Source of the DNA: Actinomadura nitritigenes
GTDB taxonomy: Bacteria > Actinomycetota > Actinomycetes > Streptosporangiales > Streptosporangiaceae
Length of the DNA: 64,000 bases
NCBI RefSeq assembly: GCF_017573545.1
Contig: NZ_JAGEOK010000015.1
Span: 1-64,000, forward strand
Direction: 5' to 3'
Shown: positions 8,072-15,787 of the stretch, piece by piece
Layout: each line of letters begins with the position of its first letter
How positions within the stretch are numbered: the first letter of the stretch is position 1
The notes under the pieces: generated by a model
Told to the model about the DNA's origin: nothing
Databases searched by the model: none
Seen by the model: only the letters and a program-made list of their open reading frames with translations
Translations under genes and position numbers: made by a program

Positions 8072-9216
8072 GCGCGGAGATCACCGTCATGGCCGTCGGC
8101 GACGTCATCCTCGACGAGCCCGGCCCCGCCTCGTTCTTCGACCCGGCGCGCGAGACCCTGCTGGGCGCGGACGTCGCGGTCGCGCACATCGAGGTCCCGC
8201 ACACCGACTCCACCGAGCGGACCAGCACCGACGTGCCCGCTCCGCCCGCCGACCCCGCCGCCCTGGCGGCGCTGCCCGGCGCGGGGTTCGGCGTCGCGAC
8301 CCTCGCGGGCAACCACGTCTACGACGCCGGCGCGAGCGGCATCGCCGACACGATCCGGCACCTGGAGGCCAACGGCCTGGCCACGACCGGAGCGGGCCCG
8401 AACCTGGAGGCGGCCCGCCGCCCGGCGGTCGTCGAACGCGGCGGGGTGCGGGTGGCGGTGCTCAGCTACAACTGCGTCGGCCCGCGCGAGTCGTGGGCGA
8501 CGTCCGCCAAGGCCGGATGCGCGTACGTGCACGTCCTGACCCACTACGAACTCGACCACGCGAGCCCCGGCGGGCCGCCGCGCATCTACACCTTCGCCGA
8601 GCCCGACGACCTCGACCGGCTCGCCGACGACGTGCGGGCCGCCCGCACGGAGGCCGACGCGGTCGTGGTCGCCTTCCACAAGGGCGTCGGCCACACCCCG
8701 GCGGCGATCGCCATGTACGAGCGGCCCGTCGCGCACGCCGCGATCGACGCGGGCGCGGACGCGGTCGTCGGGCACCACGCGCACATCATGCGCGGCATCG
8801 AGGTGTACCGCGGCCGCCCGATCTACCACGGCCTCGGCAACTTCGTCACCGTCACCCGCGCGCTCACGCCGACCGGCGGCGACAGCGCCGAGATCGAAGC
8901 GTGGGCACGGCGGCGCGTCGAGCTGTACGGGTTCGCGCCCGATCCGGACATGCCGTTCTACCCGTTCCACCCGGAGAGCCGGAACACCGCCATCGCGACC
9001 CTGCGCTTCGGCGCATCCGGCATCACCGGCGCGGGGTACGTGCCCTGCTGGATCGACGATCGCGGACGTCCCGTACCGCGCCGCCGCGACGAGGGCGGCG
9101 AGGACGTCGCGGGCTACATCGACGGCATCGGCCGACGGGCGGGCCTCGACACCGCGACGCGGTGGCGCGGCGACACCGAGATCGAGCTGACCGGCGTGAA
9201 CGGGGGCGCACGATGA
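8068..9216 (+). CDS. CapA-family (poly-gamma-glutamate synthesis type) metallophosphatase-like protein
   Basis: 382 residues. It shows the CapA/calcineurin-like metal-site pattern: GDVILD at 11-16, GNH at 81-83, VVGHHAH and a late YHGLGNFV. No signal peptide or membrane anchor is visible, unlike capsule-type CapA, so it should be cytoplasmic. It sits between hydrolase and CoA-transferase genes with 4-base overlaps on both sides. A role in capsule formation is therefore unlikely; a phosphoester or amide-cleaving role in the same pathway is more plausible. Family secure, function open. Confidence 0.82.
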   Translation: MSAEITVMAVGDVILDEPGPASFFDPARETLLGADVAVAHIEVPHTDSTERTSTDVPAPPADPAALAALPGAGFGVATLAGNHVYDAGASGIADTIRHLEANGLATTGAGPNLEAARRPAVVERGGVRVAVLSYNCVGPRESWATSAKAGCAYVHVLTHYELDHASPGGPPRIYTFAEPDDLDRLADDVRAARTEADAVVVAFHKGVGHTPAAIAMYERPVAHAAIDAGADAVVGHHAHIMRGIEVYRGRPIYHGLGNFVTVTRALTPTGGDSAEIEAWARRRVELYGFAPDPDMPFYPFHPESRNTAIATLRFGASGITGAGYVPCWIDDRGRPVPRRRDEGGEDVAGYIDGIGRRAGLDTATRWRGDTEIELTGVNGGAR

Positions 9217-10451
9217 CGGCACGACCGCTGGACGGCAGGACCGTCCTGGACCTGACGACCGCGCTCGCCGGCCCCTACGCCACGCTGCTGCTGGCCGGCC
9301 TCGGCGCGACCGTCATCAAGATCGAGAATCCGGCGACCGGCGGGGACAGCTCGCGCGGGAACTCCCCCTACGCCGGCGCGGACGGCCCGGCCGCCGCCCG
9401 CGACGACGCGCGCGACATGTCGGTGTCGATGCTGGCCCGCGGCCGCAACAAGAAGAGCATCACCCTCGACCTCAAGAGGCCGCAGGGCCGCGAGGTCTTC
9501 GCCGACCTGGTCCGGCACGCCGACGTGGTGGTCGAGAACTACGCCGCCGGCACCGCCGACCGGCTCGGCGTCGGCTACTCCGCCGCGCGGGAGGCCAACC
9601 CCCGGATCGTCTACACCTCGATCAGCGGGTTCGGCGCCCAGGGCGGCGGGTCCGGGACGGGCAAGGCGATGGACACCATCATCCAGGCGCTGAGCGGCGT
9701 GATGATGACGGCCGGGGAGCCGGGCGACCCCCCGGTGCGGTTCGGCCTGCCCGTCGGCGACCTGCTCGCCCCGCTCTACGCGGTCGTCGGCACCCTCGCC
9801 GCCGTCCTGCACGCCGACCGCACCGGCGAGGGCCAGCACGTCGACGTGTCGATGCTCGGCGCGCTCACCTCCCTGCTGTCGTGCGAGCCGTTCGACGCCT
9901 TCGAGGCGATGGGGCTGCCGGCCCGCACCGGGGCCATGGTGCCGCGGCTCGCGCCGTTCGGCGTGTTCCCCGCGTCCGACGGCTGGATCGCCCTGTGCGG
10001 CCCGACCGACGCGTTCGCCCGCGGCGTCTTCGCCGCGATGGAACGTGCCGACCTGGCCGGCGACGACCGCTTCGCCACCCGTGACCGGCGCGTCCGCAAC
10101 GCCGCGGACCTGCACGAGATGATCCGGTCCTGGACGTCCGGGCTGCCCCGGGCGGAGGTGGTCAAGCGGCTCGCCGCCCACGGCGTGCCGGCCGCGGAGG
10201 TGCGCGAACCGGCCGAGGCCGTCCGGGACGCCTCCGTCCTCGCCCGCCGCGAGGTCGTCGAGCTCGTCCACCCCGACCACGGCCCGACCGGACTGCTCGG
10301 CCCCGGCGTCCCGATCACGTTCTCCGTCTCCGGCGCCGGCCTCGACCGCCCGGCGCCCCATCTCGGCCAGCACACCGAGGAGGTGCTCGGCGGGCTGCTC
10401 GGCTACTCCGCCGAGCGCCTGGCCGCGCTCGCCGACGAGGGCGTCCTGTGA
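9213..10451 (+). CDS. CaiB/BaiF-type (class III) CoA-transferase
   Basis: 412 residues, the usual length. The N-terminal motif VLDLTTALAGPYATLLLAGLGATVIKIE and the segment GKAMDTIIQ with Asp154 correspond to the family's conserved region and catalytic aspartate. Such enzymes move CoA between carboxylic acids via an aspartyl-CoA anhydride. In this operon it should activate the imported acid, or a hydrolysis product, as a CoA thioester for the two downstream dehydratase-like proteins. Overlaps of 4 bases on both sides (ATGA before, GTGA after). Confidence 0.9.
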   Translation: MTARPLDGRTVLDLTTALAGPYATLLLAGLGATVIKIENPATGGDSSRGNSPYAGADGPAAARDDARDMSVSMLARGRNKKSITLDLKRPQGREVFADLVRHADVVVENYAAGTADRLGVGYSAAREANPRIVYTSISGFGAQGGGSGTGKAMDTIIQALSGVMMTAGEPGDPPVRFGLPVGDLLAPLYAVVGTLAAVLHADRTGEGQHVDVSMLGALTSLLSCEPFDAFEAMGLPARTGAMVPRLAPFGVFPASDGWIALCGPTDAFARGVFAAMERADLAGDDRFATRDRRVRNAADLHEMIRSWTSGLPRAEVVKRLAAHGVPAAEVREPAEAVRDASVLARREVVELVHPDHGPTGLLGPGVPITFSVSGAGLDRPAPHLGQHTEEVLGGLLGYSAERLAALADEGVL

Positions 10452-11584
10452 GCGCCGTCCCCGCCGCGCTCGAGGAGCTGCGCGACGCCTACGACGACCG
10501 CGCCGCCGCGATCCGGCGGTGGCGGGCGACCGGCGCGCCCGTCGTCGGCTGCGTGGGCGCCGACGTCCCCGTCGAGCTCGTCACCGCCGCGGGCGCGCTG
10601 CCGGTGCGGCTCGCCGGCGACCCCGGCCGCGACCAGGCCCTCGCCGACCACTACCTCGGCACCGGCCTGGACCCCGCGTCCCGCTCCATCCTGGCCGGGC
10701 TGCTGCGCGGCGAACCGGACCTCGACCTGCTGCTGGTCTCCAACGACTGCGCGGGCTCGCTGCGCCTGTTCTACACCGTCCGCGAACTGCAGCGGCTCGG
10801 CGTCGAGCCCGCTCTGCCGCGCACGCATCTCGTCGACGTCCTGCACCTGCCGCACCGCACCACCACCCGCTACAACCGCGTCCGGCTCGCCGAGACCAAG
10901 GAACTGCTCGAACGCTGGTCGGGACGGCGCATCGGGGAGGGCGACCTCGCCGAGGCCGTCCATCAGCACGACGAGGCCCGGCGGATGATGCGCGCGCTGC
11001 GGCGGCTGCGCACCGCCGAGCGTCCCGCGCTGCGCGGCGAGGAGGCGCTGATCGCGATCGGCGCCGGGGCCGCGCTCCCGGCCGGGGACCACGCGGGGCT
11101 GCTCGACCGGCTCCTGTGCGCCGAGGCCGGCCTGCCCCGCCACGACGGGCGGCGGATCTACCTCACCGGCAGCGCCCATGACGGCCCCGCGGTGTACCGG
11201 GCGATCGAGGACGCCGGCCATGTGATCGTCGCCGACGACCACGACTGGGGCGACGCGCTCGCCGATCCCCTCGTCGGCGAGCCCACCCTCGACGCGCTCG
11301 CCGAGCGGTACCAGTACCGGGGACCGACCTCCGCGCGGTCGTCGATCCAGGCCCGCGCCCGCCAGACCGCCGCCATCGCCGAACGGTCGCGCCCCGACCT
11401 GCTCGTCTGCTACGTCCGCGCCATGGACGAGGCCCCCGCCTGGGACTTCCCGGCCCAGCGCAGGGCGGTCGGCGTGCCCGCGGTGATCCTCGAGCACCGC
11501 CGCTACGGCGAACTCGGCGACGACGCCCTGCCCCTCATCACCGGCGCCCTCGGCGGCGCCCACCCGAAGGGAGAGGCCCTCTGA
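10448..11584 (+). CDS. 2-hydroxyacyl-CoA dehydratase-like subunit (HgdB/FldC family), first subunit
   Basis: 378 residues starting with GTG in a GTGA overlap. The pattern GCVGADVPVELVTAAGALPVRL (Cys35), SNDCAGSLRLFY (Cys101) and the C-terminal AWDFPAQRRAVGVPAVILE match the two-domain dehydratase/benzoyl-CoA-reductase family, in which three cysteines of each subunit hold a [4Fe-4S] cluster. Here Cys35 and Cys101 are kept, but the usual FCxP ligand near residue 325 reads AMDE, with a nearby Cys321 instead. Cluster binding is therefore uncertain. It pairs with the next gene. Confidence 0.8.
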   Translation: MSAVPAALEELRDAYDDRAAAIRRWRATGAPVVGCVGADVPVELVTAAGALPVRLAGDPGRDQALADHYLGTGLDPASRSILAGLLRGEPDLDLLLVSNDCAGSLRLFYTVRELQRLGVEPALPRTHLVDVLHLPHRTTTRYNRVRLAETKELLERWSGRRIGEGDLAEAVHQHDEARRMMRALRRLRTAERPALRGEEALIAIGAGAALPAGDHAGLLDRLLCAEAGLPRHDGRRIYLTGSAHDGPAVYRAIEDAGHVIVADDHDWGDALADPLVGEPTLDALAERYQYRGPTSARSSIQARARQTAAIAERSRPDLLVCYVRAMDEAPAWDFPAQRRAVGVPAVILEHRRYGELGDDALPLITGALGGAHPKGEAL

Positions 11585-12846
11585 TGGCCCGGCGGAACAA
11601 GCTCCTGACCTCCTCCGAGGAGGCCGCCCGCCACCAGCGGGAATGGTTCGCCGGACTCCGCGAGGCCGTCGCCGGAGGCGAGCCCCTCGCCCTGGTCAAC
11701 GCCGACGCCCCGCAGGAGATCTTCCGGACGATGGGCATCCCGTACGTGGTGAACCAGTGGTGGGCGTCCGTCGTGGCCGCCAAGCAGCGCACGGGCGAGT
11801 ACCTGCGGACCCTCCGCGAGCACGGCTACCCCGACTACTCCGAGCAGTACAGCGCCACATCCCTGGCGTCCGCGTTCGCGGAGGTCCCCGACCCGCCGTG
11901 GGGCGGGCTGCCGCGCCCCACGATCGTCCTCGGCGAGACCACCGGCGACGCCTCCCGCAAGCTGTTCGACATCTGGGACGAGCAGGACGGCATCGCGTAC
12001 TACCCGCTGGAGAGCGCCGCCGCCGACACCGTCCCGGTCAACTGGTGGGACCTCATGCCCGCGCAGTGGGAGACCGCCGTCGGCGCCGCCCGCCTCGACC
12101 TGATGGTCTCCGAACTGGAGGGGCTGGTGCGCTTCCTGGAGACCACGACCGGCCGCGTCTTCCGCGAGTCGCGCTTCCGGGAGGTGATGGCGCTGGTCAA
12201 CGAGCAGGAGGAGTGGAACCGCCGCACCCGCGACCTCATCGCCCGCACGCGCCCCGTCCCGCTGCGCGTCGACGACAGCATCTCCAGCGTCATGATCCCC
12301 CAATGGCACCGCGGCACCGTCTGGGCCCGCGACGCCGCCAAGCGCTTCCACGACGAGGTCGCCGAACGCGTCGCCGCCGGCGAGGCCGCCTGCCCCGGCG
12401 AGCGCCTCCGGCTGATGTGGATCGGCCGCGGCCTCTGGTACGACATGGACTTCTACCGCCATTTCGAGGAACGCCACGGCGCGGTGTTCGTCTGGTCGAT
12501 GTACCTCGCGATCGCCGCCGACGGCTACATCCGCCACGGCGACGACCCGATGCGCGCCCTCGCCGCCCGCTTCGCCGCCTTCTCCGACCAGCTCTACCGG
12601 CCGCCGTGGTCGACCGAGTGGTACCTCAAGGAGGCCCGCCTGCACCAGGTCGACGGCGTCGTGCACCTGGTCGGCGAGGACGCCCGCAGCGGCTGGTTCG
12701 TCACCGAGACGCTCGAACGCGCCGGCATCCCGGTGTTCGAACTGCGCGCCGACAACGTCGACCAGCGCACCTACGACCTGGTGACCGTGCGCGACGAGAT
12801 CGACCAGTGGCTCGCGACCCGCGTCGCCGCCCGAACACCGAACTAG
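11584..12846 (+). CDS. 2-hydroxyacyl-CoA dehydratase-like subunit, cluster cysteines missing
   Basis: 420 residues; the ATG begins on the last base of the preceding stop. Overall order matches the family's second subunit (MGIPYVVNQWW; VLGETTGDASRKLFDIW; RAGIPVFELRADNVDQRTYDLVTVRDEI). Every position where the iron-sulfur cysteine is expected is something else: no Cys after the first motif, TTGD in place of TxCD, and EDARSG in place of the last Cys motif. Only one cysteine is obvious in the chain (AACPGE). No ATP-dependent activator gene (HgdC type) is present in the window. This suggests either altered chemistry or a scaffold subunit. Confidence 0.75.
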   Translation: MARRNKLLTSSEEAARHQREWFAGLREAVAGGEPLALVNADAPQEIFRTMGIPYVVNQWWASVVAAKQRTGEYLRTLREHGYPDYSEQYSATSLASAFAEVPDPPWGGLPRPTIVLGETTGDASRKLFDIWDEQDGIAYYPLESAAADTVPVNWWDLMPAQWETAVGAARLDLMVSELEGLVRFLETTTGRVFRESRFREVMALVNEQEEWNRRTRDLIARTRPVPLRVDDSISSVMIPQWHRGTVWARDAAKRFHDEVAERVAAGEAACPGERLRLMWIGRGLWYDMDFYRHFEERHGAVFVWSMYLAIAADGYIRHGDDPMRALAARFAAFSDQLYRPPWSTEWYLKEARLHQVDGVVHLVGEDARSGWFVTETLERAGIPVFELRADNVDQRTYDLVTVRDEIDQWLATRVAARTPN

Positions 12847-12866
12847 AAGGACCCGCGCGCCCGGCG

Positions 12867-12894
12867 GGGGCGAAGGCCGGCCGCCTTCCCCTCG
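12867..12894. terminator. Possible bidirectional terminator
   Basis: Short GC-rich inverted repeat with a GAAGGC/GCCTTC core between the convergent dehydratase and oxidoreductase genes. The stem is imperfect, so the call is weak. Confidence 0.3.
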
Positions 12895-12917
12895 CCGGTC
12901 GCCCTTGGGCCGATCGG

Positions 12918-13907
12918 TCACCGGACCTCGATGACGACCTTGCCCGTGGCGTGGCCGTTCTCCTGGTAGGCGACGGCCGCCGGGATGTCCTCGAAGGAGA
13001 AGCCGCGGTCGATGACCGGAGTGACCTTGCCCGCCTCGATGAGCTCGGTCAGCGTCATCAGGCTCTGCTTGTGCTCGGTACAGGCGTACACGTCGGCCAT
13101 GACCATCCGCTGGGAGACGACCGGCGACATCGCGACCGCCGCGAAGACGTGACCGGCGGGCTGCAGCCACCGCCCTCGCGGCCCGCCGACGGCGACGTAG
13201 GTCCCCTTGGAGGTCAGCGCGCGTCGGCATGCCCACGCCGAGCGGCCTCCGGCGACGTCCAGCAGCAGGGCGTGGGGCGGGCCGAGCCGTGTGCAGTCCC
13301 GTACCGTGTAGTCGGCGACCTGGTCCGCGCCGAGCGAACGGACCAGGTCCATGTTCCGGGTGCCGCAGACCCCGGTCACCGTCGCGCCGAGCGCGGCGGC
13401 GATCTGCACGGCGAACGTCCCGACGCCCCCGGAGGCGCCGTTGACGAGGACGCGCTGTCCGGACCGCATCCGCCCCTGGCCGCAGAGGCCGTACAGTGCG
13501 GTGACGCCCGCCAGAGGCACCGCCGCCGCCTGCTCGAACGACAGGTTCTTCGGTTTCGGTGCCAGCCGGTCCTCCGGGACGCACACGTACTCGGCGAAGC
13601 CGCCCTGCGCGACCAGCGCGTACACCTCGTCCCCGGGACGGAAGGCCGTCACGTTCCGGCCGACCGCCTCCACGTGCCCCGCCACGTCCGCGCCCAGCAC
13701 GCCGATCTTCGGTGCGCGCAGGCCGAGCGTGCCCGGCATCAGCCGCGCGACGTACGGCTCGCCTCTCATGTGGTGCCAGTCGTAGGGCTGGACGGACGTG
13801 GCGCGCACCCGGACGAGCACCTCACGGTCAGCGGGCACGGGCCGGTCGACGTCGGCGAGCTCCAGGACATCGGGTGATCCGTACGAACGGACGACGAACG
13901 CCTTCAT
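12918..13907 (-). CDS. Zinc-type alcohol dehydrogenase/quinone oxidoreductase (MDR family)
   Basis: 329 residues: GroES-like N-terminal domain (MKAFVVRSYGSPDVLELADVDRP, in parts) with PGDEVYALV, then a Rossmann NAD(P)H site (GASGGVGTFAVQIAAALGA). It lacks structural zinc cysteines, like NADPH:quinone reductases of the zeta-crystallin group. The start at 13907 is chosen from the family N-terminus and a GAAGGGA ribosome site; an upstream extension would cross the operator. Its promoter region carries palindromic sites and it lies directly downstream of a TetR gene on the same strand, so induction by an electrophile or quinone-type ligand is plausible. Confidence 0.88.
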   Translation of the reverse strand: MKAFVVRSYGSPDVLELADVDRPVPADREVLVRVRATSVQPYDWHHMRGEPYVARLMPGTLGLRAPKIGVLGADVAGHVEAVGRNVTAFRPGDEVYALVAQGGFAEYVCVPEDRLAPKPKNLSFEQAAAVPLAGVTALYGLCGQGRMRSGQRVLVNGASGGVGTFAVQIAAALGATVTGVCGTRNMDLVRSLGADQVADYTVRDCTRLGPPHALLLDVAGGRSAWACRRALTSKGTYVAVGGPRGRWLQPAGHVFAAVAMSPVVSQRMVMADVYACTEHKQSLMTLTELIEAGKVTPVIDRGFSFEDIPAAVAYQENGHATGKVVIEVR

Positions 13908-13934
13908 GACGGTCCCTTCGTGGAGGGGTCGTTT

Positions 13935-13988
13935 CGTACGTTGTAAGTCGTACGTCGTAAGGTAAGTCTTACGGCGTAAGACGGTCAA
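13935..13988 (-). promoter_or_regulatory. Promoter with embedded TetR-type palindromes upstream of the oxidoreductase
   Basis: On the minus strand TTGACC (13983-13988) is followed by a perfect palindrome GTCTTACG-C-CGTAAGAC (13966-13982) and then TACCTT (13959-13964). The 17-base palindrome therefore fills the spacer of a plausible sigma-70-type promoter. A second imperfect repeat CGTACG-N8-CGTACG lies just downstream. Binding by the TetR protein encoded immediately upstream would block RNA polymerase. Sequence facts are direct; the regulator pairing is inferred. Confidence 0.65.
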
Positions 13989-14010
13989 GGGGCAGCGGGG
14001 TGTCGGTCCG

Positions 14011-14709
14011 TCAGCGCAGCCGGTCGAGACCGTCGAGGATCACGTCGAGCCCGAACTCGAACTCGGTCTGGTCGTCGCACCAGCCCAGCGTGGAACCGGG
14101 GTCGTCGTGCGCGACCTCCATGAACATGCCGACGAGATGCGGCAGCTCGGCGGCCATGCCCTCGAGCGCGGACGCGTCATCGCCGCCGGCGGCGTCACCC
14201 GGGTCGAACAGCTCCTGGGTGAAGCCAAGCGCCCGGCTCCCCAGGGCGTGCAGGGCGTGGTGGCACAGGTCGTTCGAGAAGCCGCCGTCGCGCATGAGGC
14301 CGACCAGGCCGTCGTGATACCGCAGGACCGCCGGGCTCATGGTCGTGCGCGACTCGAAGACGCCGGGCGCCCAGGGATGGCGGAGAAGCACCTCGCGGGC
14401 CGACAGGATCCGGCGGCGCACCGCCGTCTTCCAGCCGGCGCCCTGGGACGGGACGTCGATGCGGCCGACCACGTCGTTGATCTCCTCGACCACGGCATCC
14501 GCGATGCCGTCGAGGACCTCTTCCTTGTTGGCGACGTGGTAGTAGAGCGACATTGCCTCGGCCCCGACCTCTTCGGCGAGCCGGCGCATCGTGAGCGCCC
14601 GGATGCCGCCCTCGTCGGCGATCCTGACGGCGGCCCGCAGCACTCGCTCCCTGCTCAACGGGACTCTCGGCTCGGCTCCAGCCTTGTTCCGGGCGACCAA
14701 TCCAGTCAT
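14011..14709 (-). CDS. TetR-family regulator (TetR_C-type ligand domain)
   Basis: 232 residues. N-terminal HTH (LTMRRLAEEVGAEAMSLYYHVANKEEVLDG, in parts) closely resembles the classical TetR subgroup, and the C-terminal half has the long helical ligand-binding fold ending in FEFGLDVILDGL. It is transcribed toward the quinone oxidoreductase, with the palindromic operator lying between the two genes. That makes the oxidoreductase its likely target. Confidence 0.88.
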   Translation of the reverse strand: MTGLVARNKAGAEPRVPLSRERVLRAAVRIADEGGIRALTMRRLAEEVGAEAMSLYYHVANKEEVLDGIADAVVEEINDVVGRIDVPSQGAGWKTAVRRRILSAREVLLRHPWAPGVFESRTTMSPAVLRYHDGLVGLMRDGGFSNDLCHHALHALGSRALGFTQELFDPGDAAGGDDASALEGMAAELPHLVGMFMEVAHDDPGSTLGWCDDQTEFEFGLDVILDGLDRLR

Positions 14710-14825
14710 CCTCCTCGCGCCCGATCGTACCGAGCGGGAGGCCCGCCTCCGGCGCGGCGAGCGCCCGGCGGCGCGACGGACCGTCGGGTACCGCGTTCCG
14801 CCCGGAGAACAGGCGCCTGCTGGCG

Positions 14826-15025
14826 TCAGGGGGCGGCCGCCGGGGCGATCATGCGGTCGGTGAGGACGTGCAGGTAGTCGCGGAAGCGCTCGACCGCGTC
14901 GGGGCTGCGCGGCTCGACCCGCCCGCGCCCGCCGCGTCGGCGATCAGGTCGATTCCGGTCGAGTCGAACCCCAGCTCCGCGAACGGCCGGGTCGCCACCG
15001 CGATGATCTGCTCTTCATCCCCCAC
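14826..15025 (-). pseudogene. TetR-family pseudogene: HTH joined out of frame to C-terminal end
   Basis: A GTG-started frame (15025) encodes GDEEQIIAVATRPFAELGFDSTGIDLIADAAG in parts, the start of a TetR HTH. After about 37 residues the homology continues in another frame as SPDAVERFRDYLHVLTDRMIAP and stops at 14826-14828. Both halves match the intact TetR at 43240-43857 (VATRLFGELGYDG...LHLIADALG and SPDDPEVIASFREHLHVLMERLLIP). The middle, about 130 residues, is missing. This is an internally deleted paralogue. Bases 14710-14825 and 15026-15094 hold nothing else recognisable. Confidence 0.75.
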
Positions 15026-15094
15026 GTCACCACGTTAAGCGATCACTGCACCACGGTCCGCGACGGAAGCGGCCGGCCGGGGAACGCCGCCCCC

Positions 15095-15685
15095 TCAAGT
15101 GAGGCCGGCGAAGCAGGCCATCAGGGCGGCGCTCAGCTGTTCCGGGGTGCCGGGGCATCCGCGGCGCAGCCAGTCGGTCGCGACGCCCAGGACGCCGCCG
15201 GCGAGAAAGGCGGCCACCGGGTCGTGAGCGATGCGAACGGGGTCGTCCGCGTGGGTGCCGACGGCGGGCCGGGTGAGGTTGACGTGGACGGCGATGGTGA
15301 GCCGTTGGTGCAGGTGGTCGGCCACCCGGGCGCTGCCGTCGGGCCCCAGCAGGGCGCGGTACAGGTCGGCGCGTTCGGCGATGTGGGCCAGCACACCGGT
15401 CAAGGCGGCGCGTCCCCGGTCCCGTTCCCGAGGGGTCCCGTCGGGAAGCAGCACCGGTGTGGCGGCGATCAGCTCGTCGAACATCCGGGTGCAGGCGTCG
15501 GCGGCCAGTTCGTGGACGTCGCTGTAGTGCTCATAGAAGGTCGACCGGTTGACGTCCGCGCGCTTGGTGACGTCGGACACCGCGATCCGGTTCAGGCCGC
15601 GTTCGGTGATGAGGTCCAGCAGCGCGGCTCTCAGCGCCGCGCGGCTGCGACGCGCGCGGCGGTCCTGGGACGGATGGTCGGCCAC
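15095..15685 (-). CDS. TetR-family regulator, divergent from an SDR gene
   Basis: 196 residues: HTH at about 30-60 (GLNRIAVSDVTKRADVNRSTFYEHYSDVHELAADA, in parts), then a helical domain ending in AFLAGGVLGVATDWLRRGCPGTPEQLSAAL, a typical TetR_C tail. The gene is divergent from the SDR at 15788. A long perfect palindrome lies in the 102-base space between them, so it almost certainly represses both genes. Ligand unknown. Confidence 0.9.
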   Translation of the reverse strand: MADHPSQDRRARRSRAALRAALLDLITERGLNRIAVSDVTKRADVNRSTFYEHYSDVHELAADACTRMFDELIAATPVLLPDGTPRERDRGRAALTGVLAHIAERADLYRALLGPDGSARVADHLHQRLTIAVHVNLTRPAVGTHADDPVRIAHDPVAAFLAGGVLGVATDWLRRGCPGTPEQLSAALMACFAGLT

Positions 15686-15703
15686 ACGCTCAGCCTACAA
15701 GTC

Positions 15704-15737
15704 TCCATCACCTGTCGGTTAACCGACAGGTGATGGA
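15704..15737. promoter_or_regulatory. 34-bp perfect palindrome, operator between TetR and SDR genes
   Basis: Left arm TCCATCACCTGTCGGTT and right arm AACCGACAGGTGATGGA are exact reverse complements with no spacer. The site sits 19 bases from the TetR start and about 50 bases before the SDR start. The length and position fit a TetR-type operator bound by one or two dimers. Confidence 0.8.
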
Positions 15738-15787
15738 TTATTCTCGGGACGTAGTGCAGGCGCACCCGCACGAGCCCGGAGGAGAAC

